This document shows positions 43,949 through 52,526 of a DNA stretch of 64,000 nt, piece by piece. Origin of the DNA: Massilia sp. BJB1822 (GTDB lineage Bacteria > Pseudomonadota > Gammaproteobacteria > Burkholderiales > Burkholderiaceae_D); NCBI RefSeq assembly GCF_013369485.1, contig NZ_JABWEB010000006.1:1-64000 (forward strand), read 5' to 3'. Position 1 is the first letter of the stretch; every line of letters begins with the position of its first letter. The notes beneath the pieces were generated by a model. That model saw nothing but the letters and a program-made list of their open reading frames with translations, made no database searches and was not told the DNA's origin. A program made the position numbers and the translations under genes.

Positions 43949-46900
43949 ATGTGGATTACCAAGATCAGTATCCGTAACCCGGTCTTCGCCACCATGGTGA
44001 TGGTGGCGCTGATGGTGCTCGGCATCTTCTCCTACCGCGACCTGGGCGTGGAAAGCATGCCCAATGTGCAGATCCCGTTCGCCGCCATCGAAGTCAATTA
44101 TCCCGGCGCCTCGCCGGAAGCGGTGGAAAACGATATCACGCGGCCGGTGGAAGACATCGTCAACACCGTCAGCGGCATCAAGACCATCCGCGCCAACTCC
44201 TGGGAAGGCAAGTCCGGCGTCTACATCGAATTCCAGCTGTCCACCAATATGGACAAGGCGATGCAGGACGTGCGCGACAAGGTGGCCCTGGTGCGCCCGC
44301 GCTTCCCGAAAGAAGCGAAAGACCCCTTCATCGCCCGCGCCGAAGGCGACAACGCCCAGCCCATCGTCAACCTGAGCATGACCTCGGAGACGCGCAGCAT
44401 CCGCGACCTGTCGACCCTGGCCGACCAGGTGGTGGTCAAGCGCTTCCAGGGCGTGCCCGGCGTCGGCCAGGTCAACACCTTCGGCCTGTCCAAGCGCCAG
44501 ATCCTGATCAGCCTGAAACCCAACGAGATGACGGCCCAGGGCATCGGCGTGGATGAAGTGATGCGCGCCATCCAGGCCACCAACACCAATCTGCCGGCCG
44601 GGCGCATCAGCCGCGGCGTCAGCGAGCAGCTGGTGCGCGTGGAAGGCAAGCTCAAGGATGCGCGCGAATTCAACAAGATCATCGTGGCGCGCCGCGCCAG
44701 CGGCCCGGTCTACCTGGAACAGGTGGCCGAGGTGGTGGACGGCGAACTCGAAGAGGAATCGCTGTCGCGCGTGAACGGCAAGCGCGCCATCTCCTTCGAC
44801 ATCACCAAGGTGCAGGACGCCAATGTGGTGGAAGTGGGCAGCGGCGTGAAAAAAGTGGTCGAGGAATTGCGCCAGACCCTGCCGGCCGATGTCAAGCTCA
44901 GCATCCTCGATTCCGAATCGGACCGCGTGCAGAGCCAGTTGAACAATGTGAAGCGCACCATCGTCGAAGGCGCGGTGCTGACCATGATCATCGTGTTCTT
45001 CTTCCTGCACTCCTGGCGCTCGACCGTGATCACCGGCCTGACCCTGCCGATCGCCGTGCTGGCCACCTTCATCGCGCTGAAAGCCTTCGGCTTCACGCTG
45101 AATTTCCTGACCCTGATGGCGCTGTCGCTGTGCATCGGCCTCTTGATCGACGATGCCATCGTGGTGCGCGAAAACATCGTGCGCCACCTGGGCTTCGGCA
45201 AGGGCCACCGCAAGGCGGCCGAGGACGGCACCAACGAGATCGGCCTGGCCGTGATGGCCACCACCTTCGCCATCGTCGCCGTGTTCGTGCCGGTGGCCTT
45301 CATGAAGGGCATTATCGGCCGCTTCTTCCTGCAGTTCGGCATCACCGTGGCGGTGGCCGTGATGGTGTCGCTGTTCGTCAGCTTCACGCTCGACCCGATG
45401 TTGTCCTCGGTGTGGCGCGATCCGTCCAAGGACCGCTTCAAATACCTGCCCTGGCTGGGCCGCTTCATGGAATTTTCCGAGCGCGGCGTGGACCAGCTGC
45501 ACGTCTGGTACGGCAAGGTGCTCGAGCGCGCCCTGCACTGGCGCAAGACCACGCTGGCGGCGGCGGTGCTGATCTTCGTTGGCTCCCTGATGCTGGTGCC
45601 GAAGATCGGCGGCGAGATGTTCCCGGAAACCGACCGCGGCTGGATCAGCCTGACTTTCAAGGTGCCGGTCGGCTCCAGCCTGGAATACAACGATGCCAAG
45701 ATCCGCCAGATCGAAGCGGTCTTGAAAGACTTCCCGGAAATCGAAGCCGTGCTGTCGAACGTGGGCAAGCCGGAAGGCCGCCATATGTCGGACATGCACT
45801 TGAAGCTGATCGACAAGAACGTGCACCAGCGCCGCACCCAGAAACAGCTGGAGGAAGCGATCCGCGTGCGCCTGGCGCCGATCGCCGGCGTGACCACCTC
45901 GCTGGGCGACGGCGACAAGCCCATCTTCATCGCCATTCTCGGCACCGACGAGGGCAAGCTGGACAAGACGGCCCACGAGCTGATGGCCAAGATGCGCAAG
46001 ATCAAGGGCATCGCCGACCTCGAATACAGCCAGGAAGGCGCCAACCCGTCGACCACCATCAAGATCAACCGTGAGCTGGCCAGCGACCTGGGCCTGAACG
46101 TGCAGCAGATCGGCGTCGCCCTGCGCCCCTTCGTGGCGGGCGAAACCGTGAGCTACTGGCTGGCTGGCGATGGCCAGAACTATGAAGTCAATGTGCAGCT
46201 GCCGAAGTCGGGCCGCCAGCGCGTGGCCGACCTGGCCGACCTCTCGCTCGCGTCGAGCAAGCTGGACGCCGATGGCCGCCCCATCATGGTGCCTCTGCGC
46301 CAGGTGGTGGACTTCGTGCCCGCCTTCAGCCCGCAGGTGCTGAAACGCCAGGCCCTGCAGCGCCGCGTGGCGATTTACGCCAACGTCGAAGGCCGCCCGG
46401 CCGGCGACGTCGACAAGGACGTGAAAAAAGCCATGGACACCATGCAGCTGCCGGCCGGCGTGCGCTTCGACGTGGGCGGCAACGCCCAGCAGATGGCCGA
46501 AACCATGGGCGGCGCGGCGACGGCGCTGAGCATCGCGGTGATCTTCATCTACCTGGTGCTGGCTTCGCAGTTCGGCAGCTTCCTGCAGCCGATCGCCATC
46601 ATGGTGTCGCTGCCGCTGTCCCTGATCGGGGTGCTGCTGGCCCTGCTGGTGACGGGCAGCACGCTGAATATCTTCTCGGTGATCGGCATCATCATGCTGA
46701 TGGGTCTGGTGACCAAGAATGCGATTTTGCTGGTGGACTTCGCCAACCATGGCCAGCAAGGCGGCCAGGACCAGCGCGCAGCGATTCTGGCGGCCGGCCA
46801 GGTGCGCCTGCGGCCGATCCTGATGACCACGCTGGCCATGATCTTCGGCATGCTGCCGATGGCCATCGGCTTCGGCGACGGCGGCGAAACGCAGGCGCCG

Positions 46901-47104
46901 ATGGGACGCGCCGTGATCGGCGGCGTGATCACCTCCACCCTGCTCACGCTGGTGGTGGTGCCGGTGGCCTACAGTTATCTGGACACGCTAGGCAAACGCT
47001 GCGCGCGCTGGTTCGGCAGCGCCGAGGCCGAGCATGAAGAACAGGGCAGCCATGCCCCGCTGGCCATCGCCGGCAAACAAGACAAGGCGGCAGAAGTCGC
47101 CTAA
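43949..47104 (+). CDS. RND efflux transporter (AcrB/HAE1 family)
   Basis: A 1051-residue inner-membrane RND pump with 12 transmembrane helices and two large periplasmic loops. The proton relay is present: Asp-Asp in GLLIDDAIVVRENI (TM4) and Lys in GLVTKNAILLVDF (TM10). It exports drugs or other amphiphiles by proton exchange as a trimer with the adaptor upstream. Substrate unknown. No local regulator is adjacent. Confidence 0.94.
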   Translation: MWITKISIRNPVFATMVMVALMVLGIFSYRDLGVESMPNVQIPFAAIEVNYPGASPEAVENDITRPVEDIVNTVSGIKTIRANSWEGKSGVYIEFQLSTNMDKAMQDVRDKVALVRPRFPKEAKDPFIARAEGDNAQPIVNLSMTSETRSIRDLSTLADQVVVKRFQGVPGVGQVNTFGLSKRQILISLKPNEMTAQGIGVDEVMRAIQATNTNLPAGRISRGVSEQLVRVEGKLKDAREFNKIIVARRASGPVYLEQVAEVVDGELEEESLSRVNGKRAISFDITKVQDANVVEVGSGVKKVVEELRQTLPADVKLSILDSESDRVQSQLNNVKRTIVEGAVLTMIIVFFFLHSWRSTVITGLTLPIAVLATFIALKAFGFTLNFLTLMALSLCIGLLIDDAIVVRENIVRHLGFGKGHRKAAEDGTNEIGLAVMATTFAIVAVFVPVAFMKGIIGRFFLQFGITVAVAVMVSLFVSFTLDPMLSSVWRDPSKDRFKYLPWLGRFMEFSERGVDQLHVWYGKVLERALHWRKTTLAAAVLIFVGSLMLVPKIGGEMFPETDRGWISLTFKVPVGSSLEYNDAKIRQIEAVLKDFPEIEAVLSNVGKPEGRHMSDMHLKLIDKNVHQRRTQKQLEEAIRVRLAPIAGVTTSLGDGDKPIFIAILGTDEGKLDKTAHELMAKMRKIKGIADLEYSQEGANPSTTIKINRELASDLGLNVQQIGVALRPFVAGETVSYWLAGDGQNYEVNVQLPKSGRQRVADLADLSLASSKLDADGRPIMVPLRQVVDFVPAFSPQVLKRQALQRRVAIYANVEGRPAGDVDKDVKKAMDTMQLPAGVRFDVGGNAQQMAETMGGAATALSIAVIFIYLVLASQFGSFLQPIAIMVSLPLSLIGVLLALLVTGSTLNIFSVIGIIMLMGLVTKNAILLVDFANHGQQGGQDQRAAILAAGQVRLRPILMTTLAMIFGMLPMAIGFGDGGETQAPMGRAVIGGVITSTLLTLVVVPVAYSYLDTLGKRCARWFGSAEAEHEEQGSHAPLAIAGKQDKAAEVA

Positions 47105-47160
47105 ACGGTTCGCCCACCCCGTCCCCGCGCCGTGCGGGGACGATTCGGCGGCTTATCACC

Positions 47161-47240
47161 AAACCCGGGGCGGGGCTGCCGCGCCCCGGGTTTGCACCAC
47201 ACAGCGGGGAGGCGCAGAGCGCTCTCCCCGCTTCTTTTTT
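47161..47240 (+). terminator. Double hairpin terminator after the RND operon
   Basis: A 12-bp stem (47161-47172 / 47182-47193, GC-rich) is followed by a second hairpin AGCGGGGA (47203-47210) / TCCCCGCT (47225-47232) ending in TCTTTTTT. The second is a standard rho-independent terminator. Confidence 0.8.
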
Positions 47241-47251
47241 GCCCACAGTCC

Positions 47252-47296
47252 AGCCCGTGTCCACTTTGGTGCCTGACACCAGGGTGGACACGGGCT
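47252..47296. repeat. GGTGCCTGACACC-type palindromic repeat
   Basis: Arms AGCCCGTGTCCAC (47252-47264) and GTGGACACGGGCT (47284-47296) are exact complements; the centre carries GGTGCCTGACACC. It lies 15 bp before the stop codon of the small charged gene on the minus strand. Confidence 0.85.
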
Positions 47297-47310
47297 CGGC
47301 TGTGGCGGGC

Positions 47311-47487
47311 TTAGTCGTCGGCGGTGCTGGTGTCGGTTTCGCTGCTGTCGAAGCCGGCTTCGTCGGCGTCCTGCTCGCCGGCTGGACGGCTCTTCGCTTC
47401 CTGCTTGCGGCGCGCTTTTTCTTCGGCCTTGCGTTTCTTCTCCAACTCGCGCTGCCGCTTCTCGTACTGGAAATTCGTCTTTGCCAT
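47311..47487 (-). CDS. Small highly charged coiled-coil protein
   Basis: A 58-residue protein starting MAKTNFQYEKRQRELEKKRK, almost entirely Lys/Arg/Glu in the first 40 residues (one amphipathic helix), then an acidic Asp/Ser/Thr tail. AGGAGGTG precedes the ATG. Short proteins with this MAKTNFQYEKRQREL start are familiar in betaproteobacteria but have no assigned function. A nucleic-acid or ribosome-associated role would be a guess. Confidence 0.75.
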   Translation of the reverse strand: MAKTNFQYEKRQRELEKKRKAEEKARRKQEAKSRPAGEQDADEAGFDSSETDTSTADD

Positions 47488-47628
47488 GGGGCACCTCCTG
47501 CCCCCCATTATGCCCCAGTGCCTGCCCACGCCCTAGCGGGCAGATCAAACCGACATGCCAGCAAGAAAGATGGATTGGTGCTAGAGTGTGGCGCGCATTG
47601 ATATTTCGACTAGATTAATACCAAAGCC

Positions 47629-48837
47629 ATGGCCAATCCCTATCGCAAGCTTTTCCGCGCTCCCGGCAGCCGCGGCTTCGCCCTTGCCGCCCTCTTGGCG
47701 CGCATGCCCATTTCGATGACGGGCATCGGCCTGATCACCATGCTGGCGCAGATGCGCGGCGCCTACGGCCTGGCCGGGGCGGTGGCCGCCACCTTCGCCT
47801 TCTGCACCGCCCTGCTCTCGCCCCAGGTGTCGCGCCTGGTGGACCGCTACGGCCAAGGCCGGGTCTTGCCGCGCGCGGCCGGCGCCAGCATCGCCGCCAT
47901 GCTGGCCCTGCTGCTGTGCGCCCACCTGCAGGCACCGGACTGGACCCTGTTCGTCTTCGCCGCCCTGGCCGGCTGCATGCCCAGCATGTCGGCCATGTCG
48001 CGCGCGCGCTGGACGGAAATCTACCGTGGCCAGCCCGAGCTGCAAACGGCGTATGCGCTGGAATCGGTGCTCGATGAAGTCTGCTTCATCGCCGGGCCGC
48101 CGATCTCGGTCGGCCTGAGCGTGGCCGTCTTCCCCGAGGCCGGGCCGCTGGCGGCCTTGCTGCTGCTGGGCCTGGGCGTGGCCGCCTTCGTGCTGCAGCG
48201 CGCCACCGAGCCGCCGGTGCATGCGCGCGTCAAGGGTTACCAGGCGCCGCTGCTGGCCCAGAACGGCATGCGCGTGCTGATGCTGCTGATGGTGGCCATG
48301 GGCACCATCGCCGGCACCGTGGACGTGGTCAGCGTGGCATTCGCGCGCCAGGAAGGCGAACCGGCGGCGGCCAGCATCGTGCTCTCCATGTATGCCATCG
48401 GTTCCTGCGTTGCCGGCCTGGCTTTCGGCGCCCTGCGTCTGCAGCAGCCACTGCCGCAATTGCTGCGCCTGGCCGGCCTGGCAACGGCGGCCACCACCCT
48501 ACCCCTGCTGTTCGTCAACAATATCCTCAGCCTGTCGGCGGCCGTGCTGCTGGCCGGCCTGTTCTTCGCGCCCACGCTGATCGTGGCCATGGGCCTGGTG
48601 GAACGCATGGTGCCGAATGCGCGCCTGACCGAAGGGCTGACCTGGCTGGTGACGGGCCTGGGCATCGGTCTCGCGCTCGGCGCGGCGGCGGCCGGCCAGC
48701 TGGTCGATATGTATGGCGCGCGCGCCGGTTTCGGCATGGCGCTGGCGGCCGGCTGCGTGGTGCTGTTTACCGTGCTGTATGGCCAATGCCATCTGGAAGA
48801 AGTGGCCGCGCCGGAACGCCAGCGCAGCGCCGGCTGA
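47629..48837 (+). CDS. MFS transporter
   Basis: A 402-residue protein with about 12 hydrophobic helices and a motif-A-like SPQVSRLVDRYGQGRV after helix 2. The MPSMSAMSRARWTEI and ESVLDEVCFIAGPP segments resemble actinobacterial and proteobacterial YfcJ/multidrug-like MFS members. Substrate unknown; the gene stands alone. It ends 11 bp from the convergent xerD gene. Confidence 0.87.
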   Translation: MANPYRKLFRAPGSRGFALAALLARMPISMTGIGLITMLAQMRGAYGLAGAVAATFAFCTALLSPQVSRLVDRYGQGRVLPRAAGASIAAMLALLLCAHLQAPDWTLFVFAALAGCMPSMSAMSRARWTEIYRGQPELQTAYALESVLDEVCFIAGPPISVGLSVAVFPEAGPLAALLLLGLGVAAFVLQRATEPPVHARVKGYQAPLLAQNGMRVLMLLMVAMGTIAGTVDVVSVAFARQEGEPAAASIVLSMYAIGSCVAGLAFGALRLQQPLPQLLRLAGLATAATTLPLLFVNNILSLSAAVLLAGLFFAPTLIVAMGLVERMVPNARLTEGLTWLVTGLGIGLALGAAAAGQLVDMYGARAGFGMALAAGCVVLFTVLYGQCHLEEVAAPERQRSAG

Positions 48838-48848
48838 AGGGCCGCCCG

Positions 48849-49751
48849 CTAGCCGCGCGGGTGGTGCGCGGCGTGCAACTGCTTGAGCCGCTCGCGCGCC
48901 ACATGGGTGTAGATCTGCGTGGTGGAAATATCGGAGTGGCCCAGCAGCAGCTGCACCACGCGCAGATCGGCGCCGTGATTGAGCAGGTGGGTGGCGAAGG
49001 CGTGGCGCAGGGTGTGCGGCGAGAGCGGGGCCGTGATATCGGCTTTCAGCGCATGCTTTTTCACCACCACCCAGAACATCTGGCGCGTCATCGGGCCGCC
49101 ACGGCCGGTAACGAATAGGGCGTCGTCCTGCTGACCGTTGAGGATGGCGCCGCGCGCCTCCTTCAGATAACGCTCGATCCATAAGCGCGCCTGCTCGCCG
49201 AACGGCACCAGGCGCGTCTTGGCGCCCTTGCCGGTGATGCGCAACACGCCATCGTTCATGCTCAGTTCCAGGGTTTTCAGTTCCACCAGTTCCGACACGC
49301 GCAAGCCGCTGGCATACATCAGTTCCAGCATGGTGCGGTCACGCAGGCCGAGCGGCGTGCGCAGGTCGGGCGCAGCCAGCAGGGCTTCCACCTGGGCTTC
49401 GCTCAGGGTATGCACGAAACGCTGCGGCTGCTTGGCCGAGGCCAGCTTCAGGCAAGGGTCTTCGGCGATGCGGCGTTCGCGCAAGGCCAGCTGGTAAAAG
49501 CGCTTGAGCACCGACAGGCGGCGGTTGGCCGAACTGGCCTTGGTCTCTTCATGCCGCGCCGAGAAGTAGGCTTCGATATCGTGGCTGGCCACGGCCAGCA
49601 GGCTGCCGACAGTGGGCCGCGCCACTTCCAGCCAGCGCGCGAACAGGCGCAGATCGCGCCGGTAAGCATCCAGGGAATTTTTCGACAGCCCGTCTTCCAG
49701 CCACAGGCTGTCGCAGAACTCGTCGATCAGAGCAAGGTTGTCTGCTGCCAT
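48849..49751 (-). CDS. xerD: Site-specific tyrosine recombinase XerD
   Basis: A 300-residue tyrosine recombinase: N-terminal SAM-like domain (residues 5-90) and a catalytic domain with all six active residues visible. These are Arg in ASGLRVSEL, Lys in TGKGAKTR, HxxR in HTLRHAFATHL, His in LLGHSDIS and Tyr in TTQIYTHV. With XerC it resolves chromosome dimers at dif. Length and motifs fit XerD rather than a phage integrase. Its start overlaps the end of ogt by 25 nt. Confidence 0.93.
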   Translation of the reverse strand: MAADNLALIDEFCDSLWLEDGLSKNSLDAYRRDLRLFARWLEVARPTVGSLLAVASHDIEAYFSARHEETKASSANRRLSVLKRFYQLALRERRIAEDPCLKLASAKQPQRFVHTLSEAQVEALLAAPDLRTPLGLRDRTMLELMYASGLRVSELVELKTLELSMNDGVLRITGKGAKTRLVPFGEQARLWIERYLKEARGAILNGQQDDALFVTGRGGPMTRQMFWVVVKKHALKADITAPLSPHTLRHAFATHLLNHGADLRVVQLLLGHSDISTTQIYTHVARERLKQLHAAHHPRG

Positions 49752-50248
49752 GCGTATTCAGTATGTCCTTCATGCGCCAGCAGCCAGCGTTTCACGCCCA
49801 GCGTAAAGCCCTGCTGGTTGTCGTCGCCGGCAAAGCCGCCCAAGCCGTTGGAGCCGGTCACGCGGTGGCAGGGAATCACCAGCGGGAAGTAATTGGCGCC
49901 GCAAGCCTGGCCCACGGCGCGCGCCGCCGAACCGAGGTGGCGCGCCACCTCGCCATAGGTACGCACCTGGCCGCGCGGGATGCTGCAGATGGTGTCCCAC
50001 ACGCGGCGCTGGAATTCGCTGCCCAACTGGGCCAGCGGCAGATCGAATGGATAGTCGGGGTCGGCGCAGTAGGCCAGCACTTGCTGCGCCGCGCGTTCGG
50101 CCAACGCATCCTGCGGCGCTTTCTCGTCATAGCTGGCGGGCAGATAGAACAGCTCCGTGATCAAGGCACCCGCGGTGCGGATGCCCAGCGCGCCAAACGG
50201 CACATGGATAATGGCGGAAAAAAGTTCGCTGCCTTGTTGCGTTTTCAT
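49727..50248 (-). CDS. ogt: Methylated-DNA-protein cysteine methyltransferase
   Basis: A 173-residue Ogt/Ada-type O6-methylguanine methyltransferase. The acceptor cysteine is in NYFPLVIPCHRVTGSNGLGG, and the DNA-binding wing is FQRRVWDTICSIPRGQVRTY. It repairs O6-alkylguanine by a suicide methyl transfer. The ATG at 50248 (MKTQQG) is chosen over longer in-frame extensions. It overlaps xerD. Confidence 0.93.
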   Translation of the reverse strand: MKTQQGSELFSAIIHVPFGALGIRTAGALITELFYLPASYDEKAPQDALAERAAQQVLAYCADPDYPFDLPLAQLGSEFQRRVWDTICSIPRGQVRTYGEVARHLGSAARAVGQACGANYFPLVIPCHRVTGSNGLGGFAGDDNQQGFTLGVKRWLLAHEGHTEYAWQQTTLL

Positions 50249-50329
50249 CACAATTGCTCCCCTGCTTCTTGTGGCATTCATGCTACACCAGTGCCGCGCT
50301 GCGGCCAAGGGCGCACCAATTCACGGGCG

Positions 50330-50358
50330 AAAAAAAAACGCACCTTGCGGTGCGTTTT
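50330..50358 (-). terminator. Strong terminator at the end of the dctM 3' region
   Basis: AAAACGCACC (50335-50344) pairs with GGTGCGTTTT (50349-50358), loop TTGC. On the minus strand it is followed by nine T. Confidence 0.9.
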
Positions 50359-50624
50359 AACATATTGCGCGGCCCCGGCCGTTTGGCGCGCTGTAGCTGG
50401 CTTGTGACCGCCCTCAGCTGCTTTCCAACGACATTCTGTAAGCCACGTGTCTCCTCATGTATCCGCGGTATTGATTACCGTTTCTTCTACACTCCCCACT
50501 AAACCCGATGTCCTTGCTACCTTGGTGCATTTCCATATGCAATCTGCACCATTTGGGAGCGACGCCATCATAACCGATGGCGCGCCGATTTTCCCTGTTT
50601 ATTTTAGGAAAGGATTTATTTGAT
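50359..50624 (-). ncRNA. Candidate 3' UTR-derived or stand-alone small RNA downstream of dctM
   Basis: About 270 nt between the dctM stop and a strong terminator contain no open frame but several hairpins on the minus strand: CGCCATC/GATGGCG (around 50570), TGGTGCA/TGCACCA (around 50520-50550), CGGTA/TACCG (near 50470), and AGCTG/CAGCT (near 50400). It does not match RNase P, tmRNA or SRP RNA by eye, and no promoter could be assigned. Whether it is an RNA gene or only a long structured 3' UTR is open. Confidence 0.35.
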
Positions 50625-51905
50625 TCAGGAGTAAATCAAGTTAGGCAACCAGATCGAAATCTGTGGTACGTAGGTCACCAGCAGCAGGAAACCGAGCATG
50701 GTCAGCAGCCACGGCATGACGGCCACGGTCAATTCCGAGATGCCCATCTTGGTGATCCCTGAAGCCACATACAGGTTCAGCCCCACCGGCGGATGGCACA
50801 TGCCGACCTCCATATTCACCACGATCAGGATGCCGAAGTGCACCGGATCGATGCCCAGCTTCATCGCCACCGGGAACAGGATAGGCGCCATGATCAGCAC
50901 GATGGACGAAGGCTCCATCACATTGCCCGCCAACAGCAGCAGCACGTTTACCACCAGCAGGAAGCTGACCACACCCAGGCCTTTGCCGGTGATCCATTCC
51001 GCCATGGCCTGCGGGATATTCTCGCTGGTCATGAGGAAGGAGAACAGCACGGCATTGGTGATGATGTACAGCAGCATGGCCGACATCGAAGCCGAATCGA
51101 GCAGCACCTTGCCCACCTGCCTGATCTTCAGATCCTTGTAGACGAAGACGGCGATGAAGAAGGCATACACGGCAGCCATGGCGGCCGCCTCGGTCGGCGT
51201 GAACACGCCGCTGTAAATCCCGCCCATCACGATCACGATCAGCAGCAAGCCCCAGGCGCTTTTGCGGAAGGTGCTGAAGCGCTCGCCCCACGTCGCTTTC
51301 TTCAGGCGCGGATAGTTGTGCTTCTTGGCCAGGAACCAGGTGGTCAGGCCGAGCAGGAAGGCCAGCATCAGGCCCGGCACCACGCCGGCCATGAACAGCT
51401 TGCCCACCGAGGTGTTGGTCGTGACCGAATACATCACCATCACGATCGAGGGCGGAATCAGGATGCCCAGGGCGCCCGAGGTGGTGATCACGCCCGCGCC
51501 GAAGCGGTTCGGATAACCTTGTTTCACCATGGCCGGCAGGATGATGGAGCCGATCGCCACCACGGTCGCCGGGCTGGAACCCGACACCGCCGCGAACAGC
51601 GCGCAAGCCATCACGCCCGCCAGCGCCAGGCCGCCGTGCCAGTGGCCCACCATCGAGCTGGCGAAGTCGATCATGCGCCGCGCCACGCCGCCGTGGGTGA
51701 GGAAATTACCGGCCAGGATAAAGAAGGGGATCGCCATGATCTCGAACTTCTCGATGCCGGTAAACAGCTTCAGCGCCACCGATTCGATCGGCACATTGGT
51801 CATGGTGAAGAGGAAGGTCAGTACCGTCAGGCCGAGCGAGATCGAGATCGGCATCCCGGTCAGCATCAGCACCAGCAGCAAGACGAAAATAATCAAGGCG
51901 TTCAT
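50625..51905 (-). CDS. dctM: TRAP transporter large permease DctM
   Basis: A 426-residue DctM with about 12 transmembrane segments (MACALFAAVSGSSPATVVAI, SGALGILIPPSIVMVMYSV, GVFTPTEAAAMA, HFGILIVVNMEVGMCHPPVG). It is the sodium-coupled translocation subunit for C4-dicarboxylates or related acids. Its start overlaps the dctQ stop by 4 nt. Confidence 0.95.
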   Translation of the reverse strand: MNALIIFVLLLVLMLTGMPISISLGLTVLTFLFTMTNVPIESVALKLFTGIEKFEIMAIPFFILAGNFLTHGGVARRMIDFASSMVGHWHGGLALAGVMACALFAAVSGSSPATVVAIGSIILPAMVKQGYPNRFGAGVITTSGALGILIPPSIVMVMYSVTTNTSVGKLFMAGVVPGLMLAFLLGLTTWFLAKKHNYPRLKKATWGERFSTFRKSAWGLLLIVIVMGGIYSGVFTPTEAAAMAAVYAFFIAVFVYKDLKIRQVGKVLLDSASMSAMLLYIITNAVLFSFLMTSENIPQAMAEWITGKGLGVVSFLLVVNVLLLLAGNVMEPSSIVLIMAPILFPVAMKLGIDPVHFGILIVVNMEVGMCHPPVGLNLYVASGITKMGISELTVAVMPWLLTMLGFLLLVTYVPQISIWLPNLIYS

Positions 51906-52465
51906 GCTTTCGCTCCTTTTTCCAGCTCTTCGTCCAGCCCCTCGACGTGGGCATGGTCATGTTTCGGCAGTTCGCCGGTGCGCACAAACTGCACCATCAC
52001 CTGCAGGAAGCGGAAGCACATCAGGTAGGAGCCGCAAGGCACGGCCAGGTACACCAGCCACATCGGCACTTCCATATCGGCCGAGGTCTGGTCGGTATGC
52101 GCCATCTCCCACACGAAGCTGGCGCCCAGGGTGCCGACGATGCCGGTGAACAGGGCGCCGGCCAGCAGGCCGAAGATCACAAACTTGGACCGCAGGGCGG
52201 GGCTGAGGCGGTTGATCAGCACATCGACCCCGACGTGGATGCCGGTGCGCACGCCATAGGCGGCGCCGAACTTGGCCATCCACACGAACATATAGATGCA
52301 CAGCTCTTGCGCCCAGCTGGTGTTGATCTGGATCAGGAAGTCCTGCACGCCGGGGATGGGCAGGCCCGCCAGATAGCGGTGCACGACCGCGACGAAAATG
52401 ATGAAGGTGGCTGCGCCCATCAGGAACGCAATGATCCACTCTTCCAGGTGGTCCAGGAATTTCAT
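51902..52465 (-). CDS. dctQ: TRAP transporter small permease DctQ
   Basis: A 187-residue DctQ with four transmembrane segments (EEWIIAFLMGAATFIIFVAV, LCIYMFVWMAKFGAAYGVRT, GIHVGVDVLI). The C-terminal ~40 residues are charged. It pairs with DctM in the membrane. A terminator-like hairpin separates it from dctP. Confidence 0.94.
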   Translation of the reverse strand: MKFLDHLEEWIIAFLMGAATFIIFVAVVHRYLAGLPIPGVQDFLIQINTSWAQELCIYMFVWMAKFGAAYGVRTGIHVGVDVLINRLSPALRSKFVIFGLLAGALFTGIVGTLGASFVWEMAHTDQTSADMEVPMWLVYLAVPCGSYLMCFRFLQVMVQFVRTGELPKHDHAHVEGLDEELEKGAKA

Positions 52466-52486
52466 GGTGTCTCTTCCGGTATTGGA

Positions 52487-52516
52487 GAAAAAAAGGGACG
52501 GCGCCTTGGCCGTCCC
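52487..52516 (-). terminator. Intra-operon terminator between dctP and dctQ
   Basis: GGGACGGC (52495-52502) pairs with GCCGTCCC (52509-52516); on the minus strand the hairpin is followed by seven T. It begins just past the dctP stop, so part of the transcripts should end after dctP, giving excess binding protein. Confidence 0.75.
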
Positions 52517-52526
52517 CGGATTGCGC

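Noticed and set aside
43940..46759. 939-codon minus-strand frame opposite the RND pump
   Set aside because: His/Ala/Gly-rich antisense translation of a highly biased gene; no domains, and the pump on the other strand is certain.
47161..47193. The GC-rich hairpin after the RND operon as a member of the GTGTCC repeat family
   Set aside because: Its arms (AAACCCGGGGCG) do not share the TGTCC or GGTGCC core; it is better explained as part of a double terminator.
50793..52028. 411-codon plus-strand frame opposite dctM
   Set aside because: His/Gln/Arg-rich antisense product of the TRAP permease; no signal of coding.
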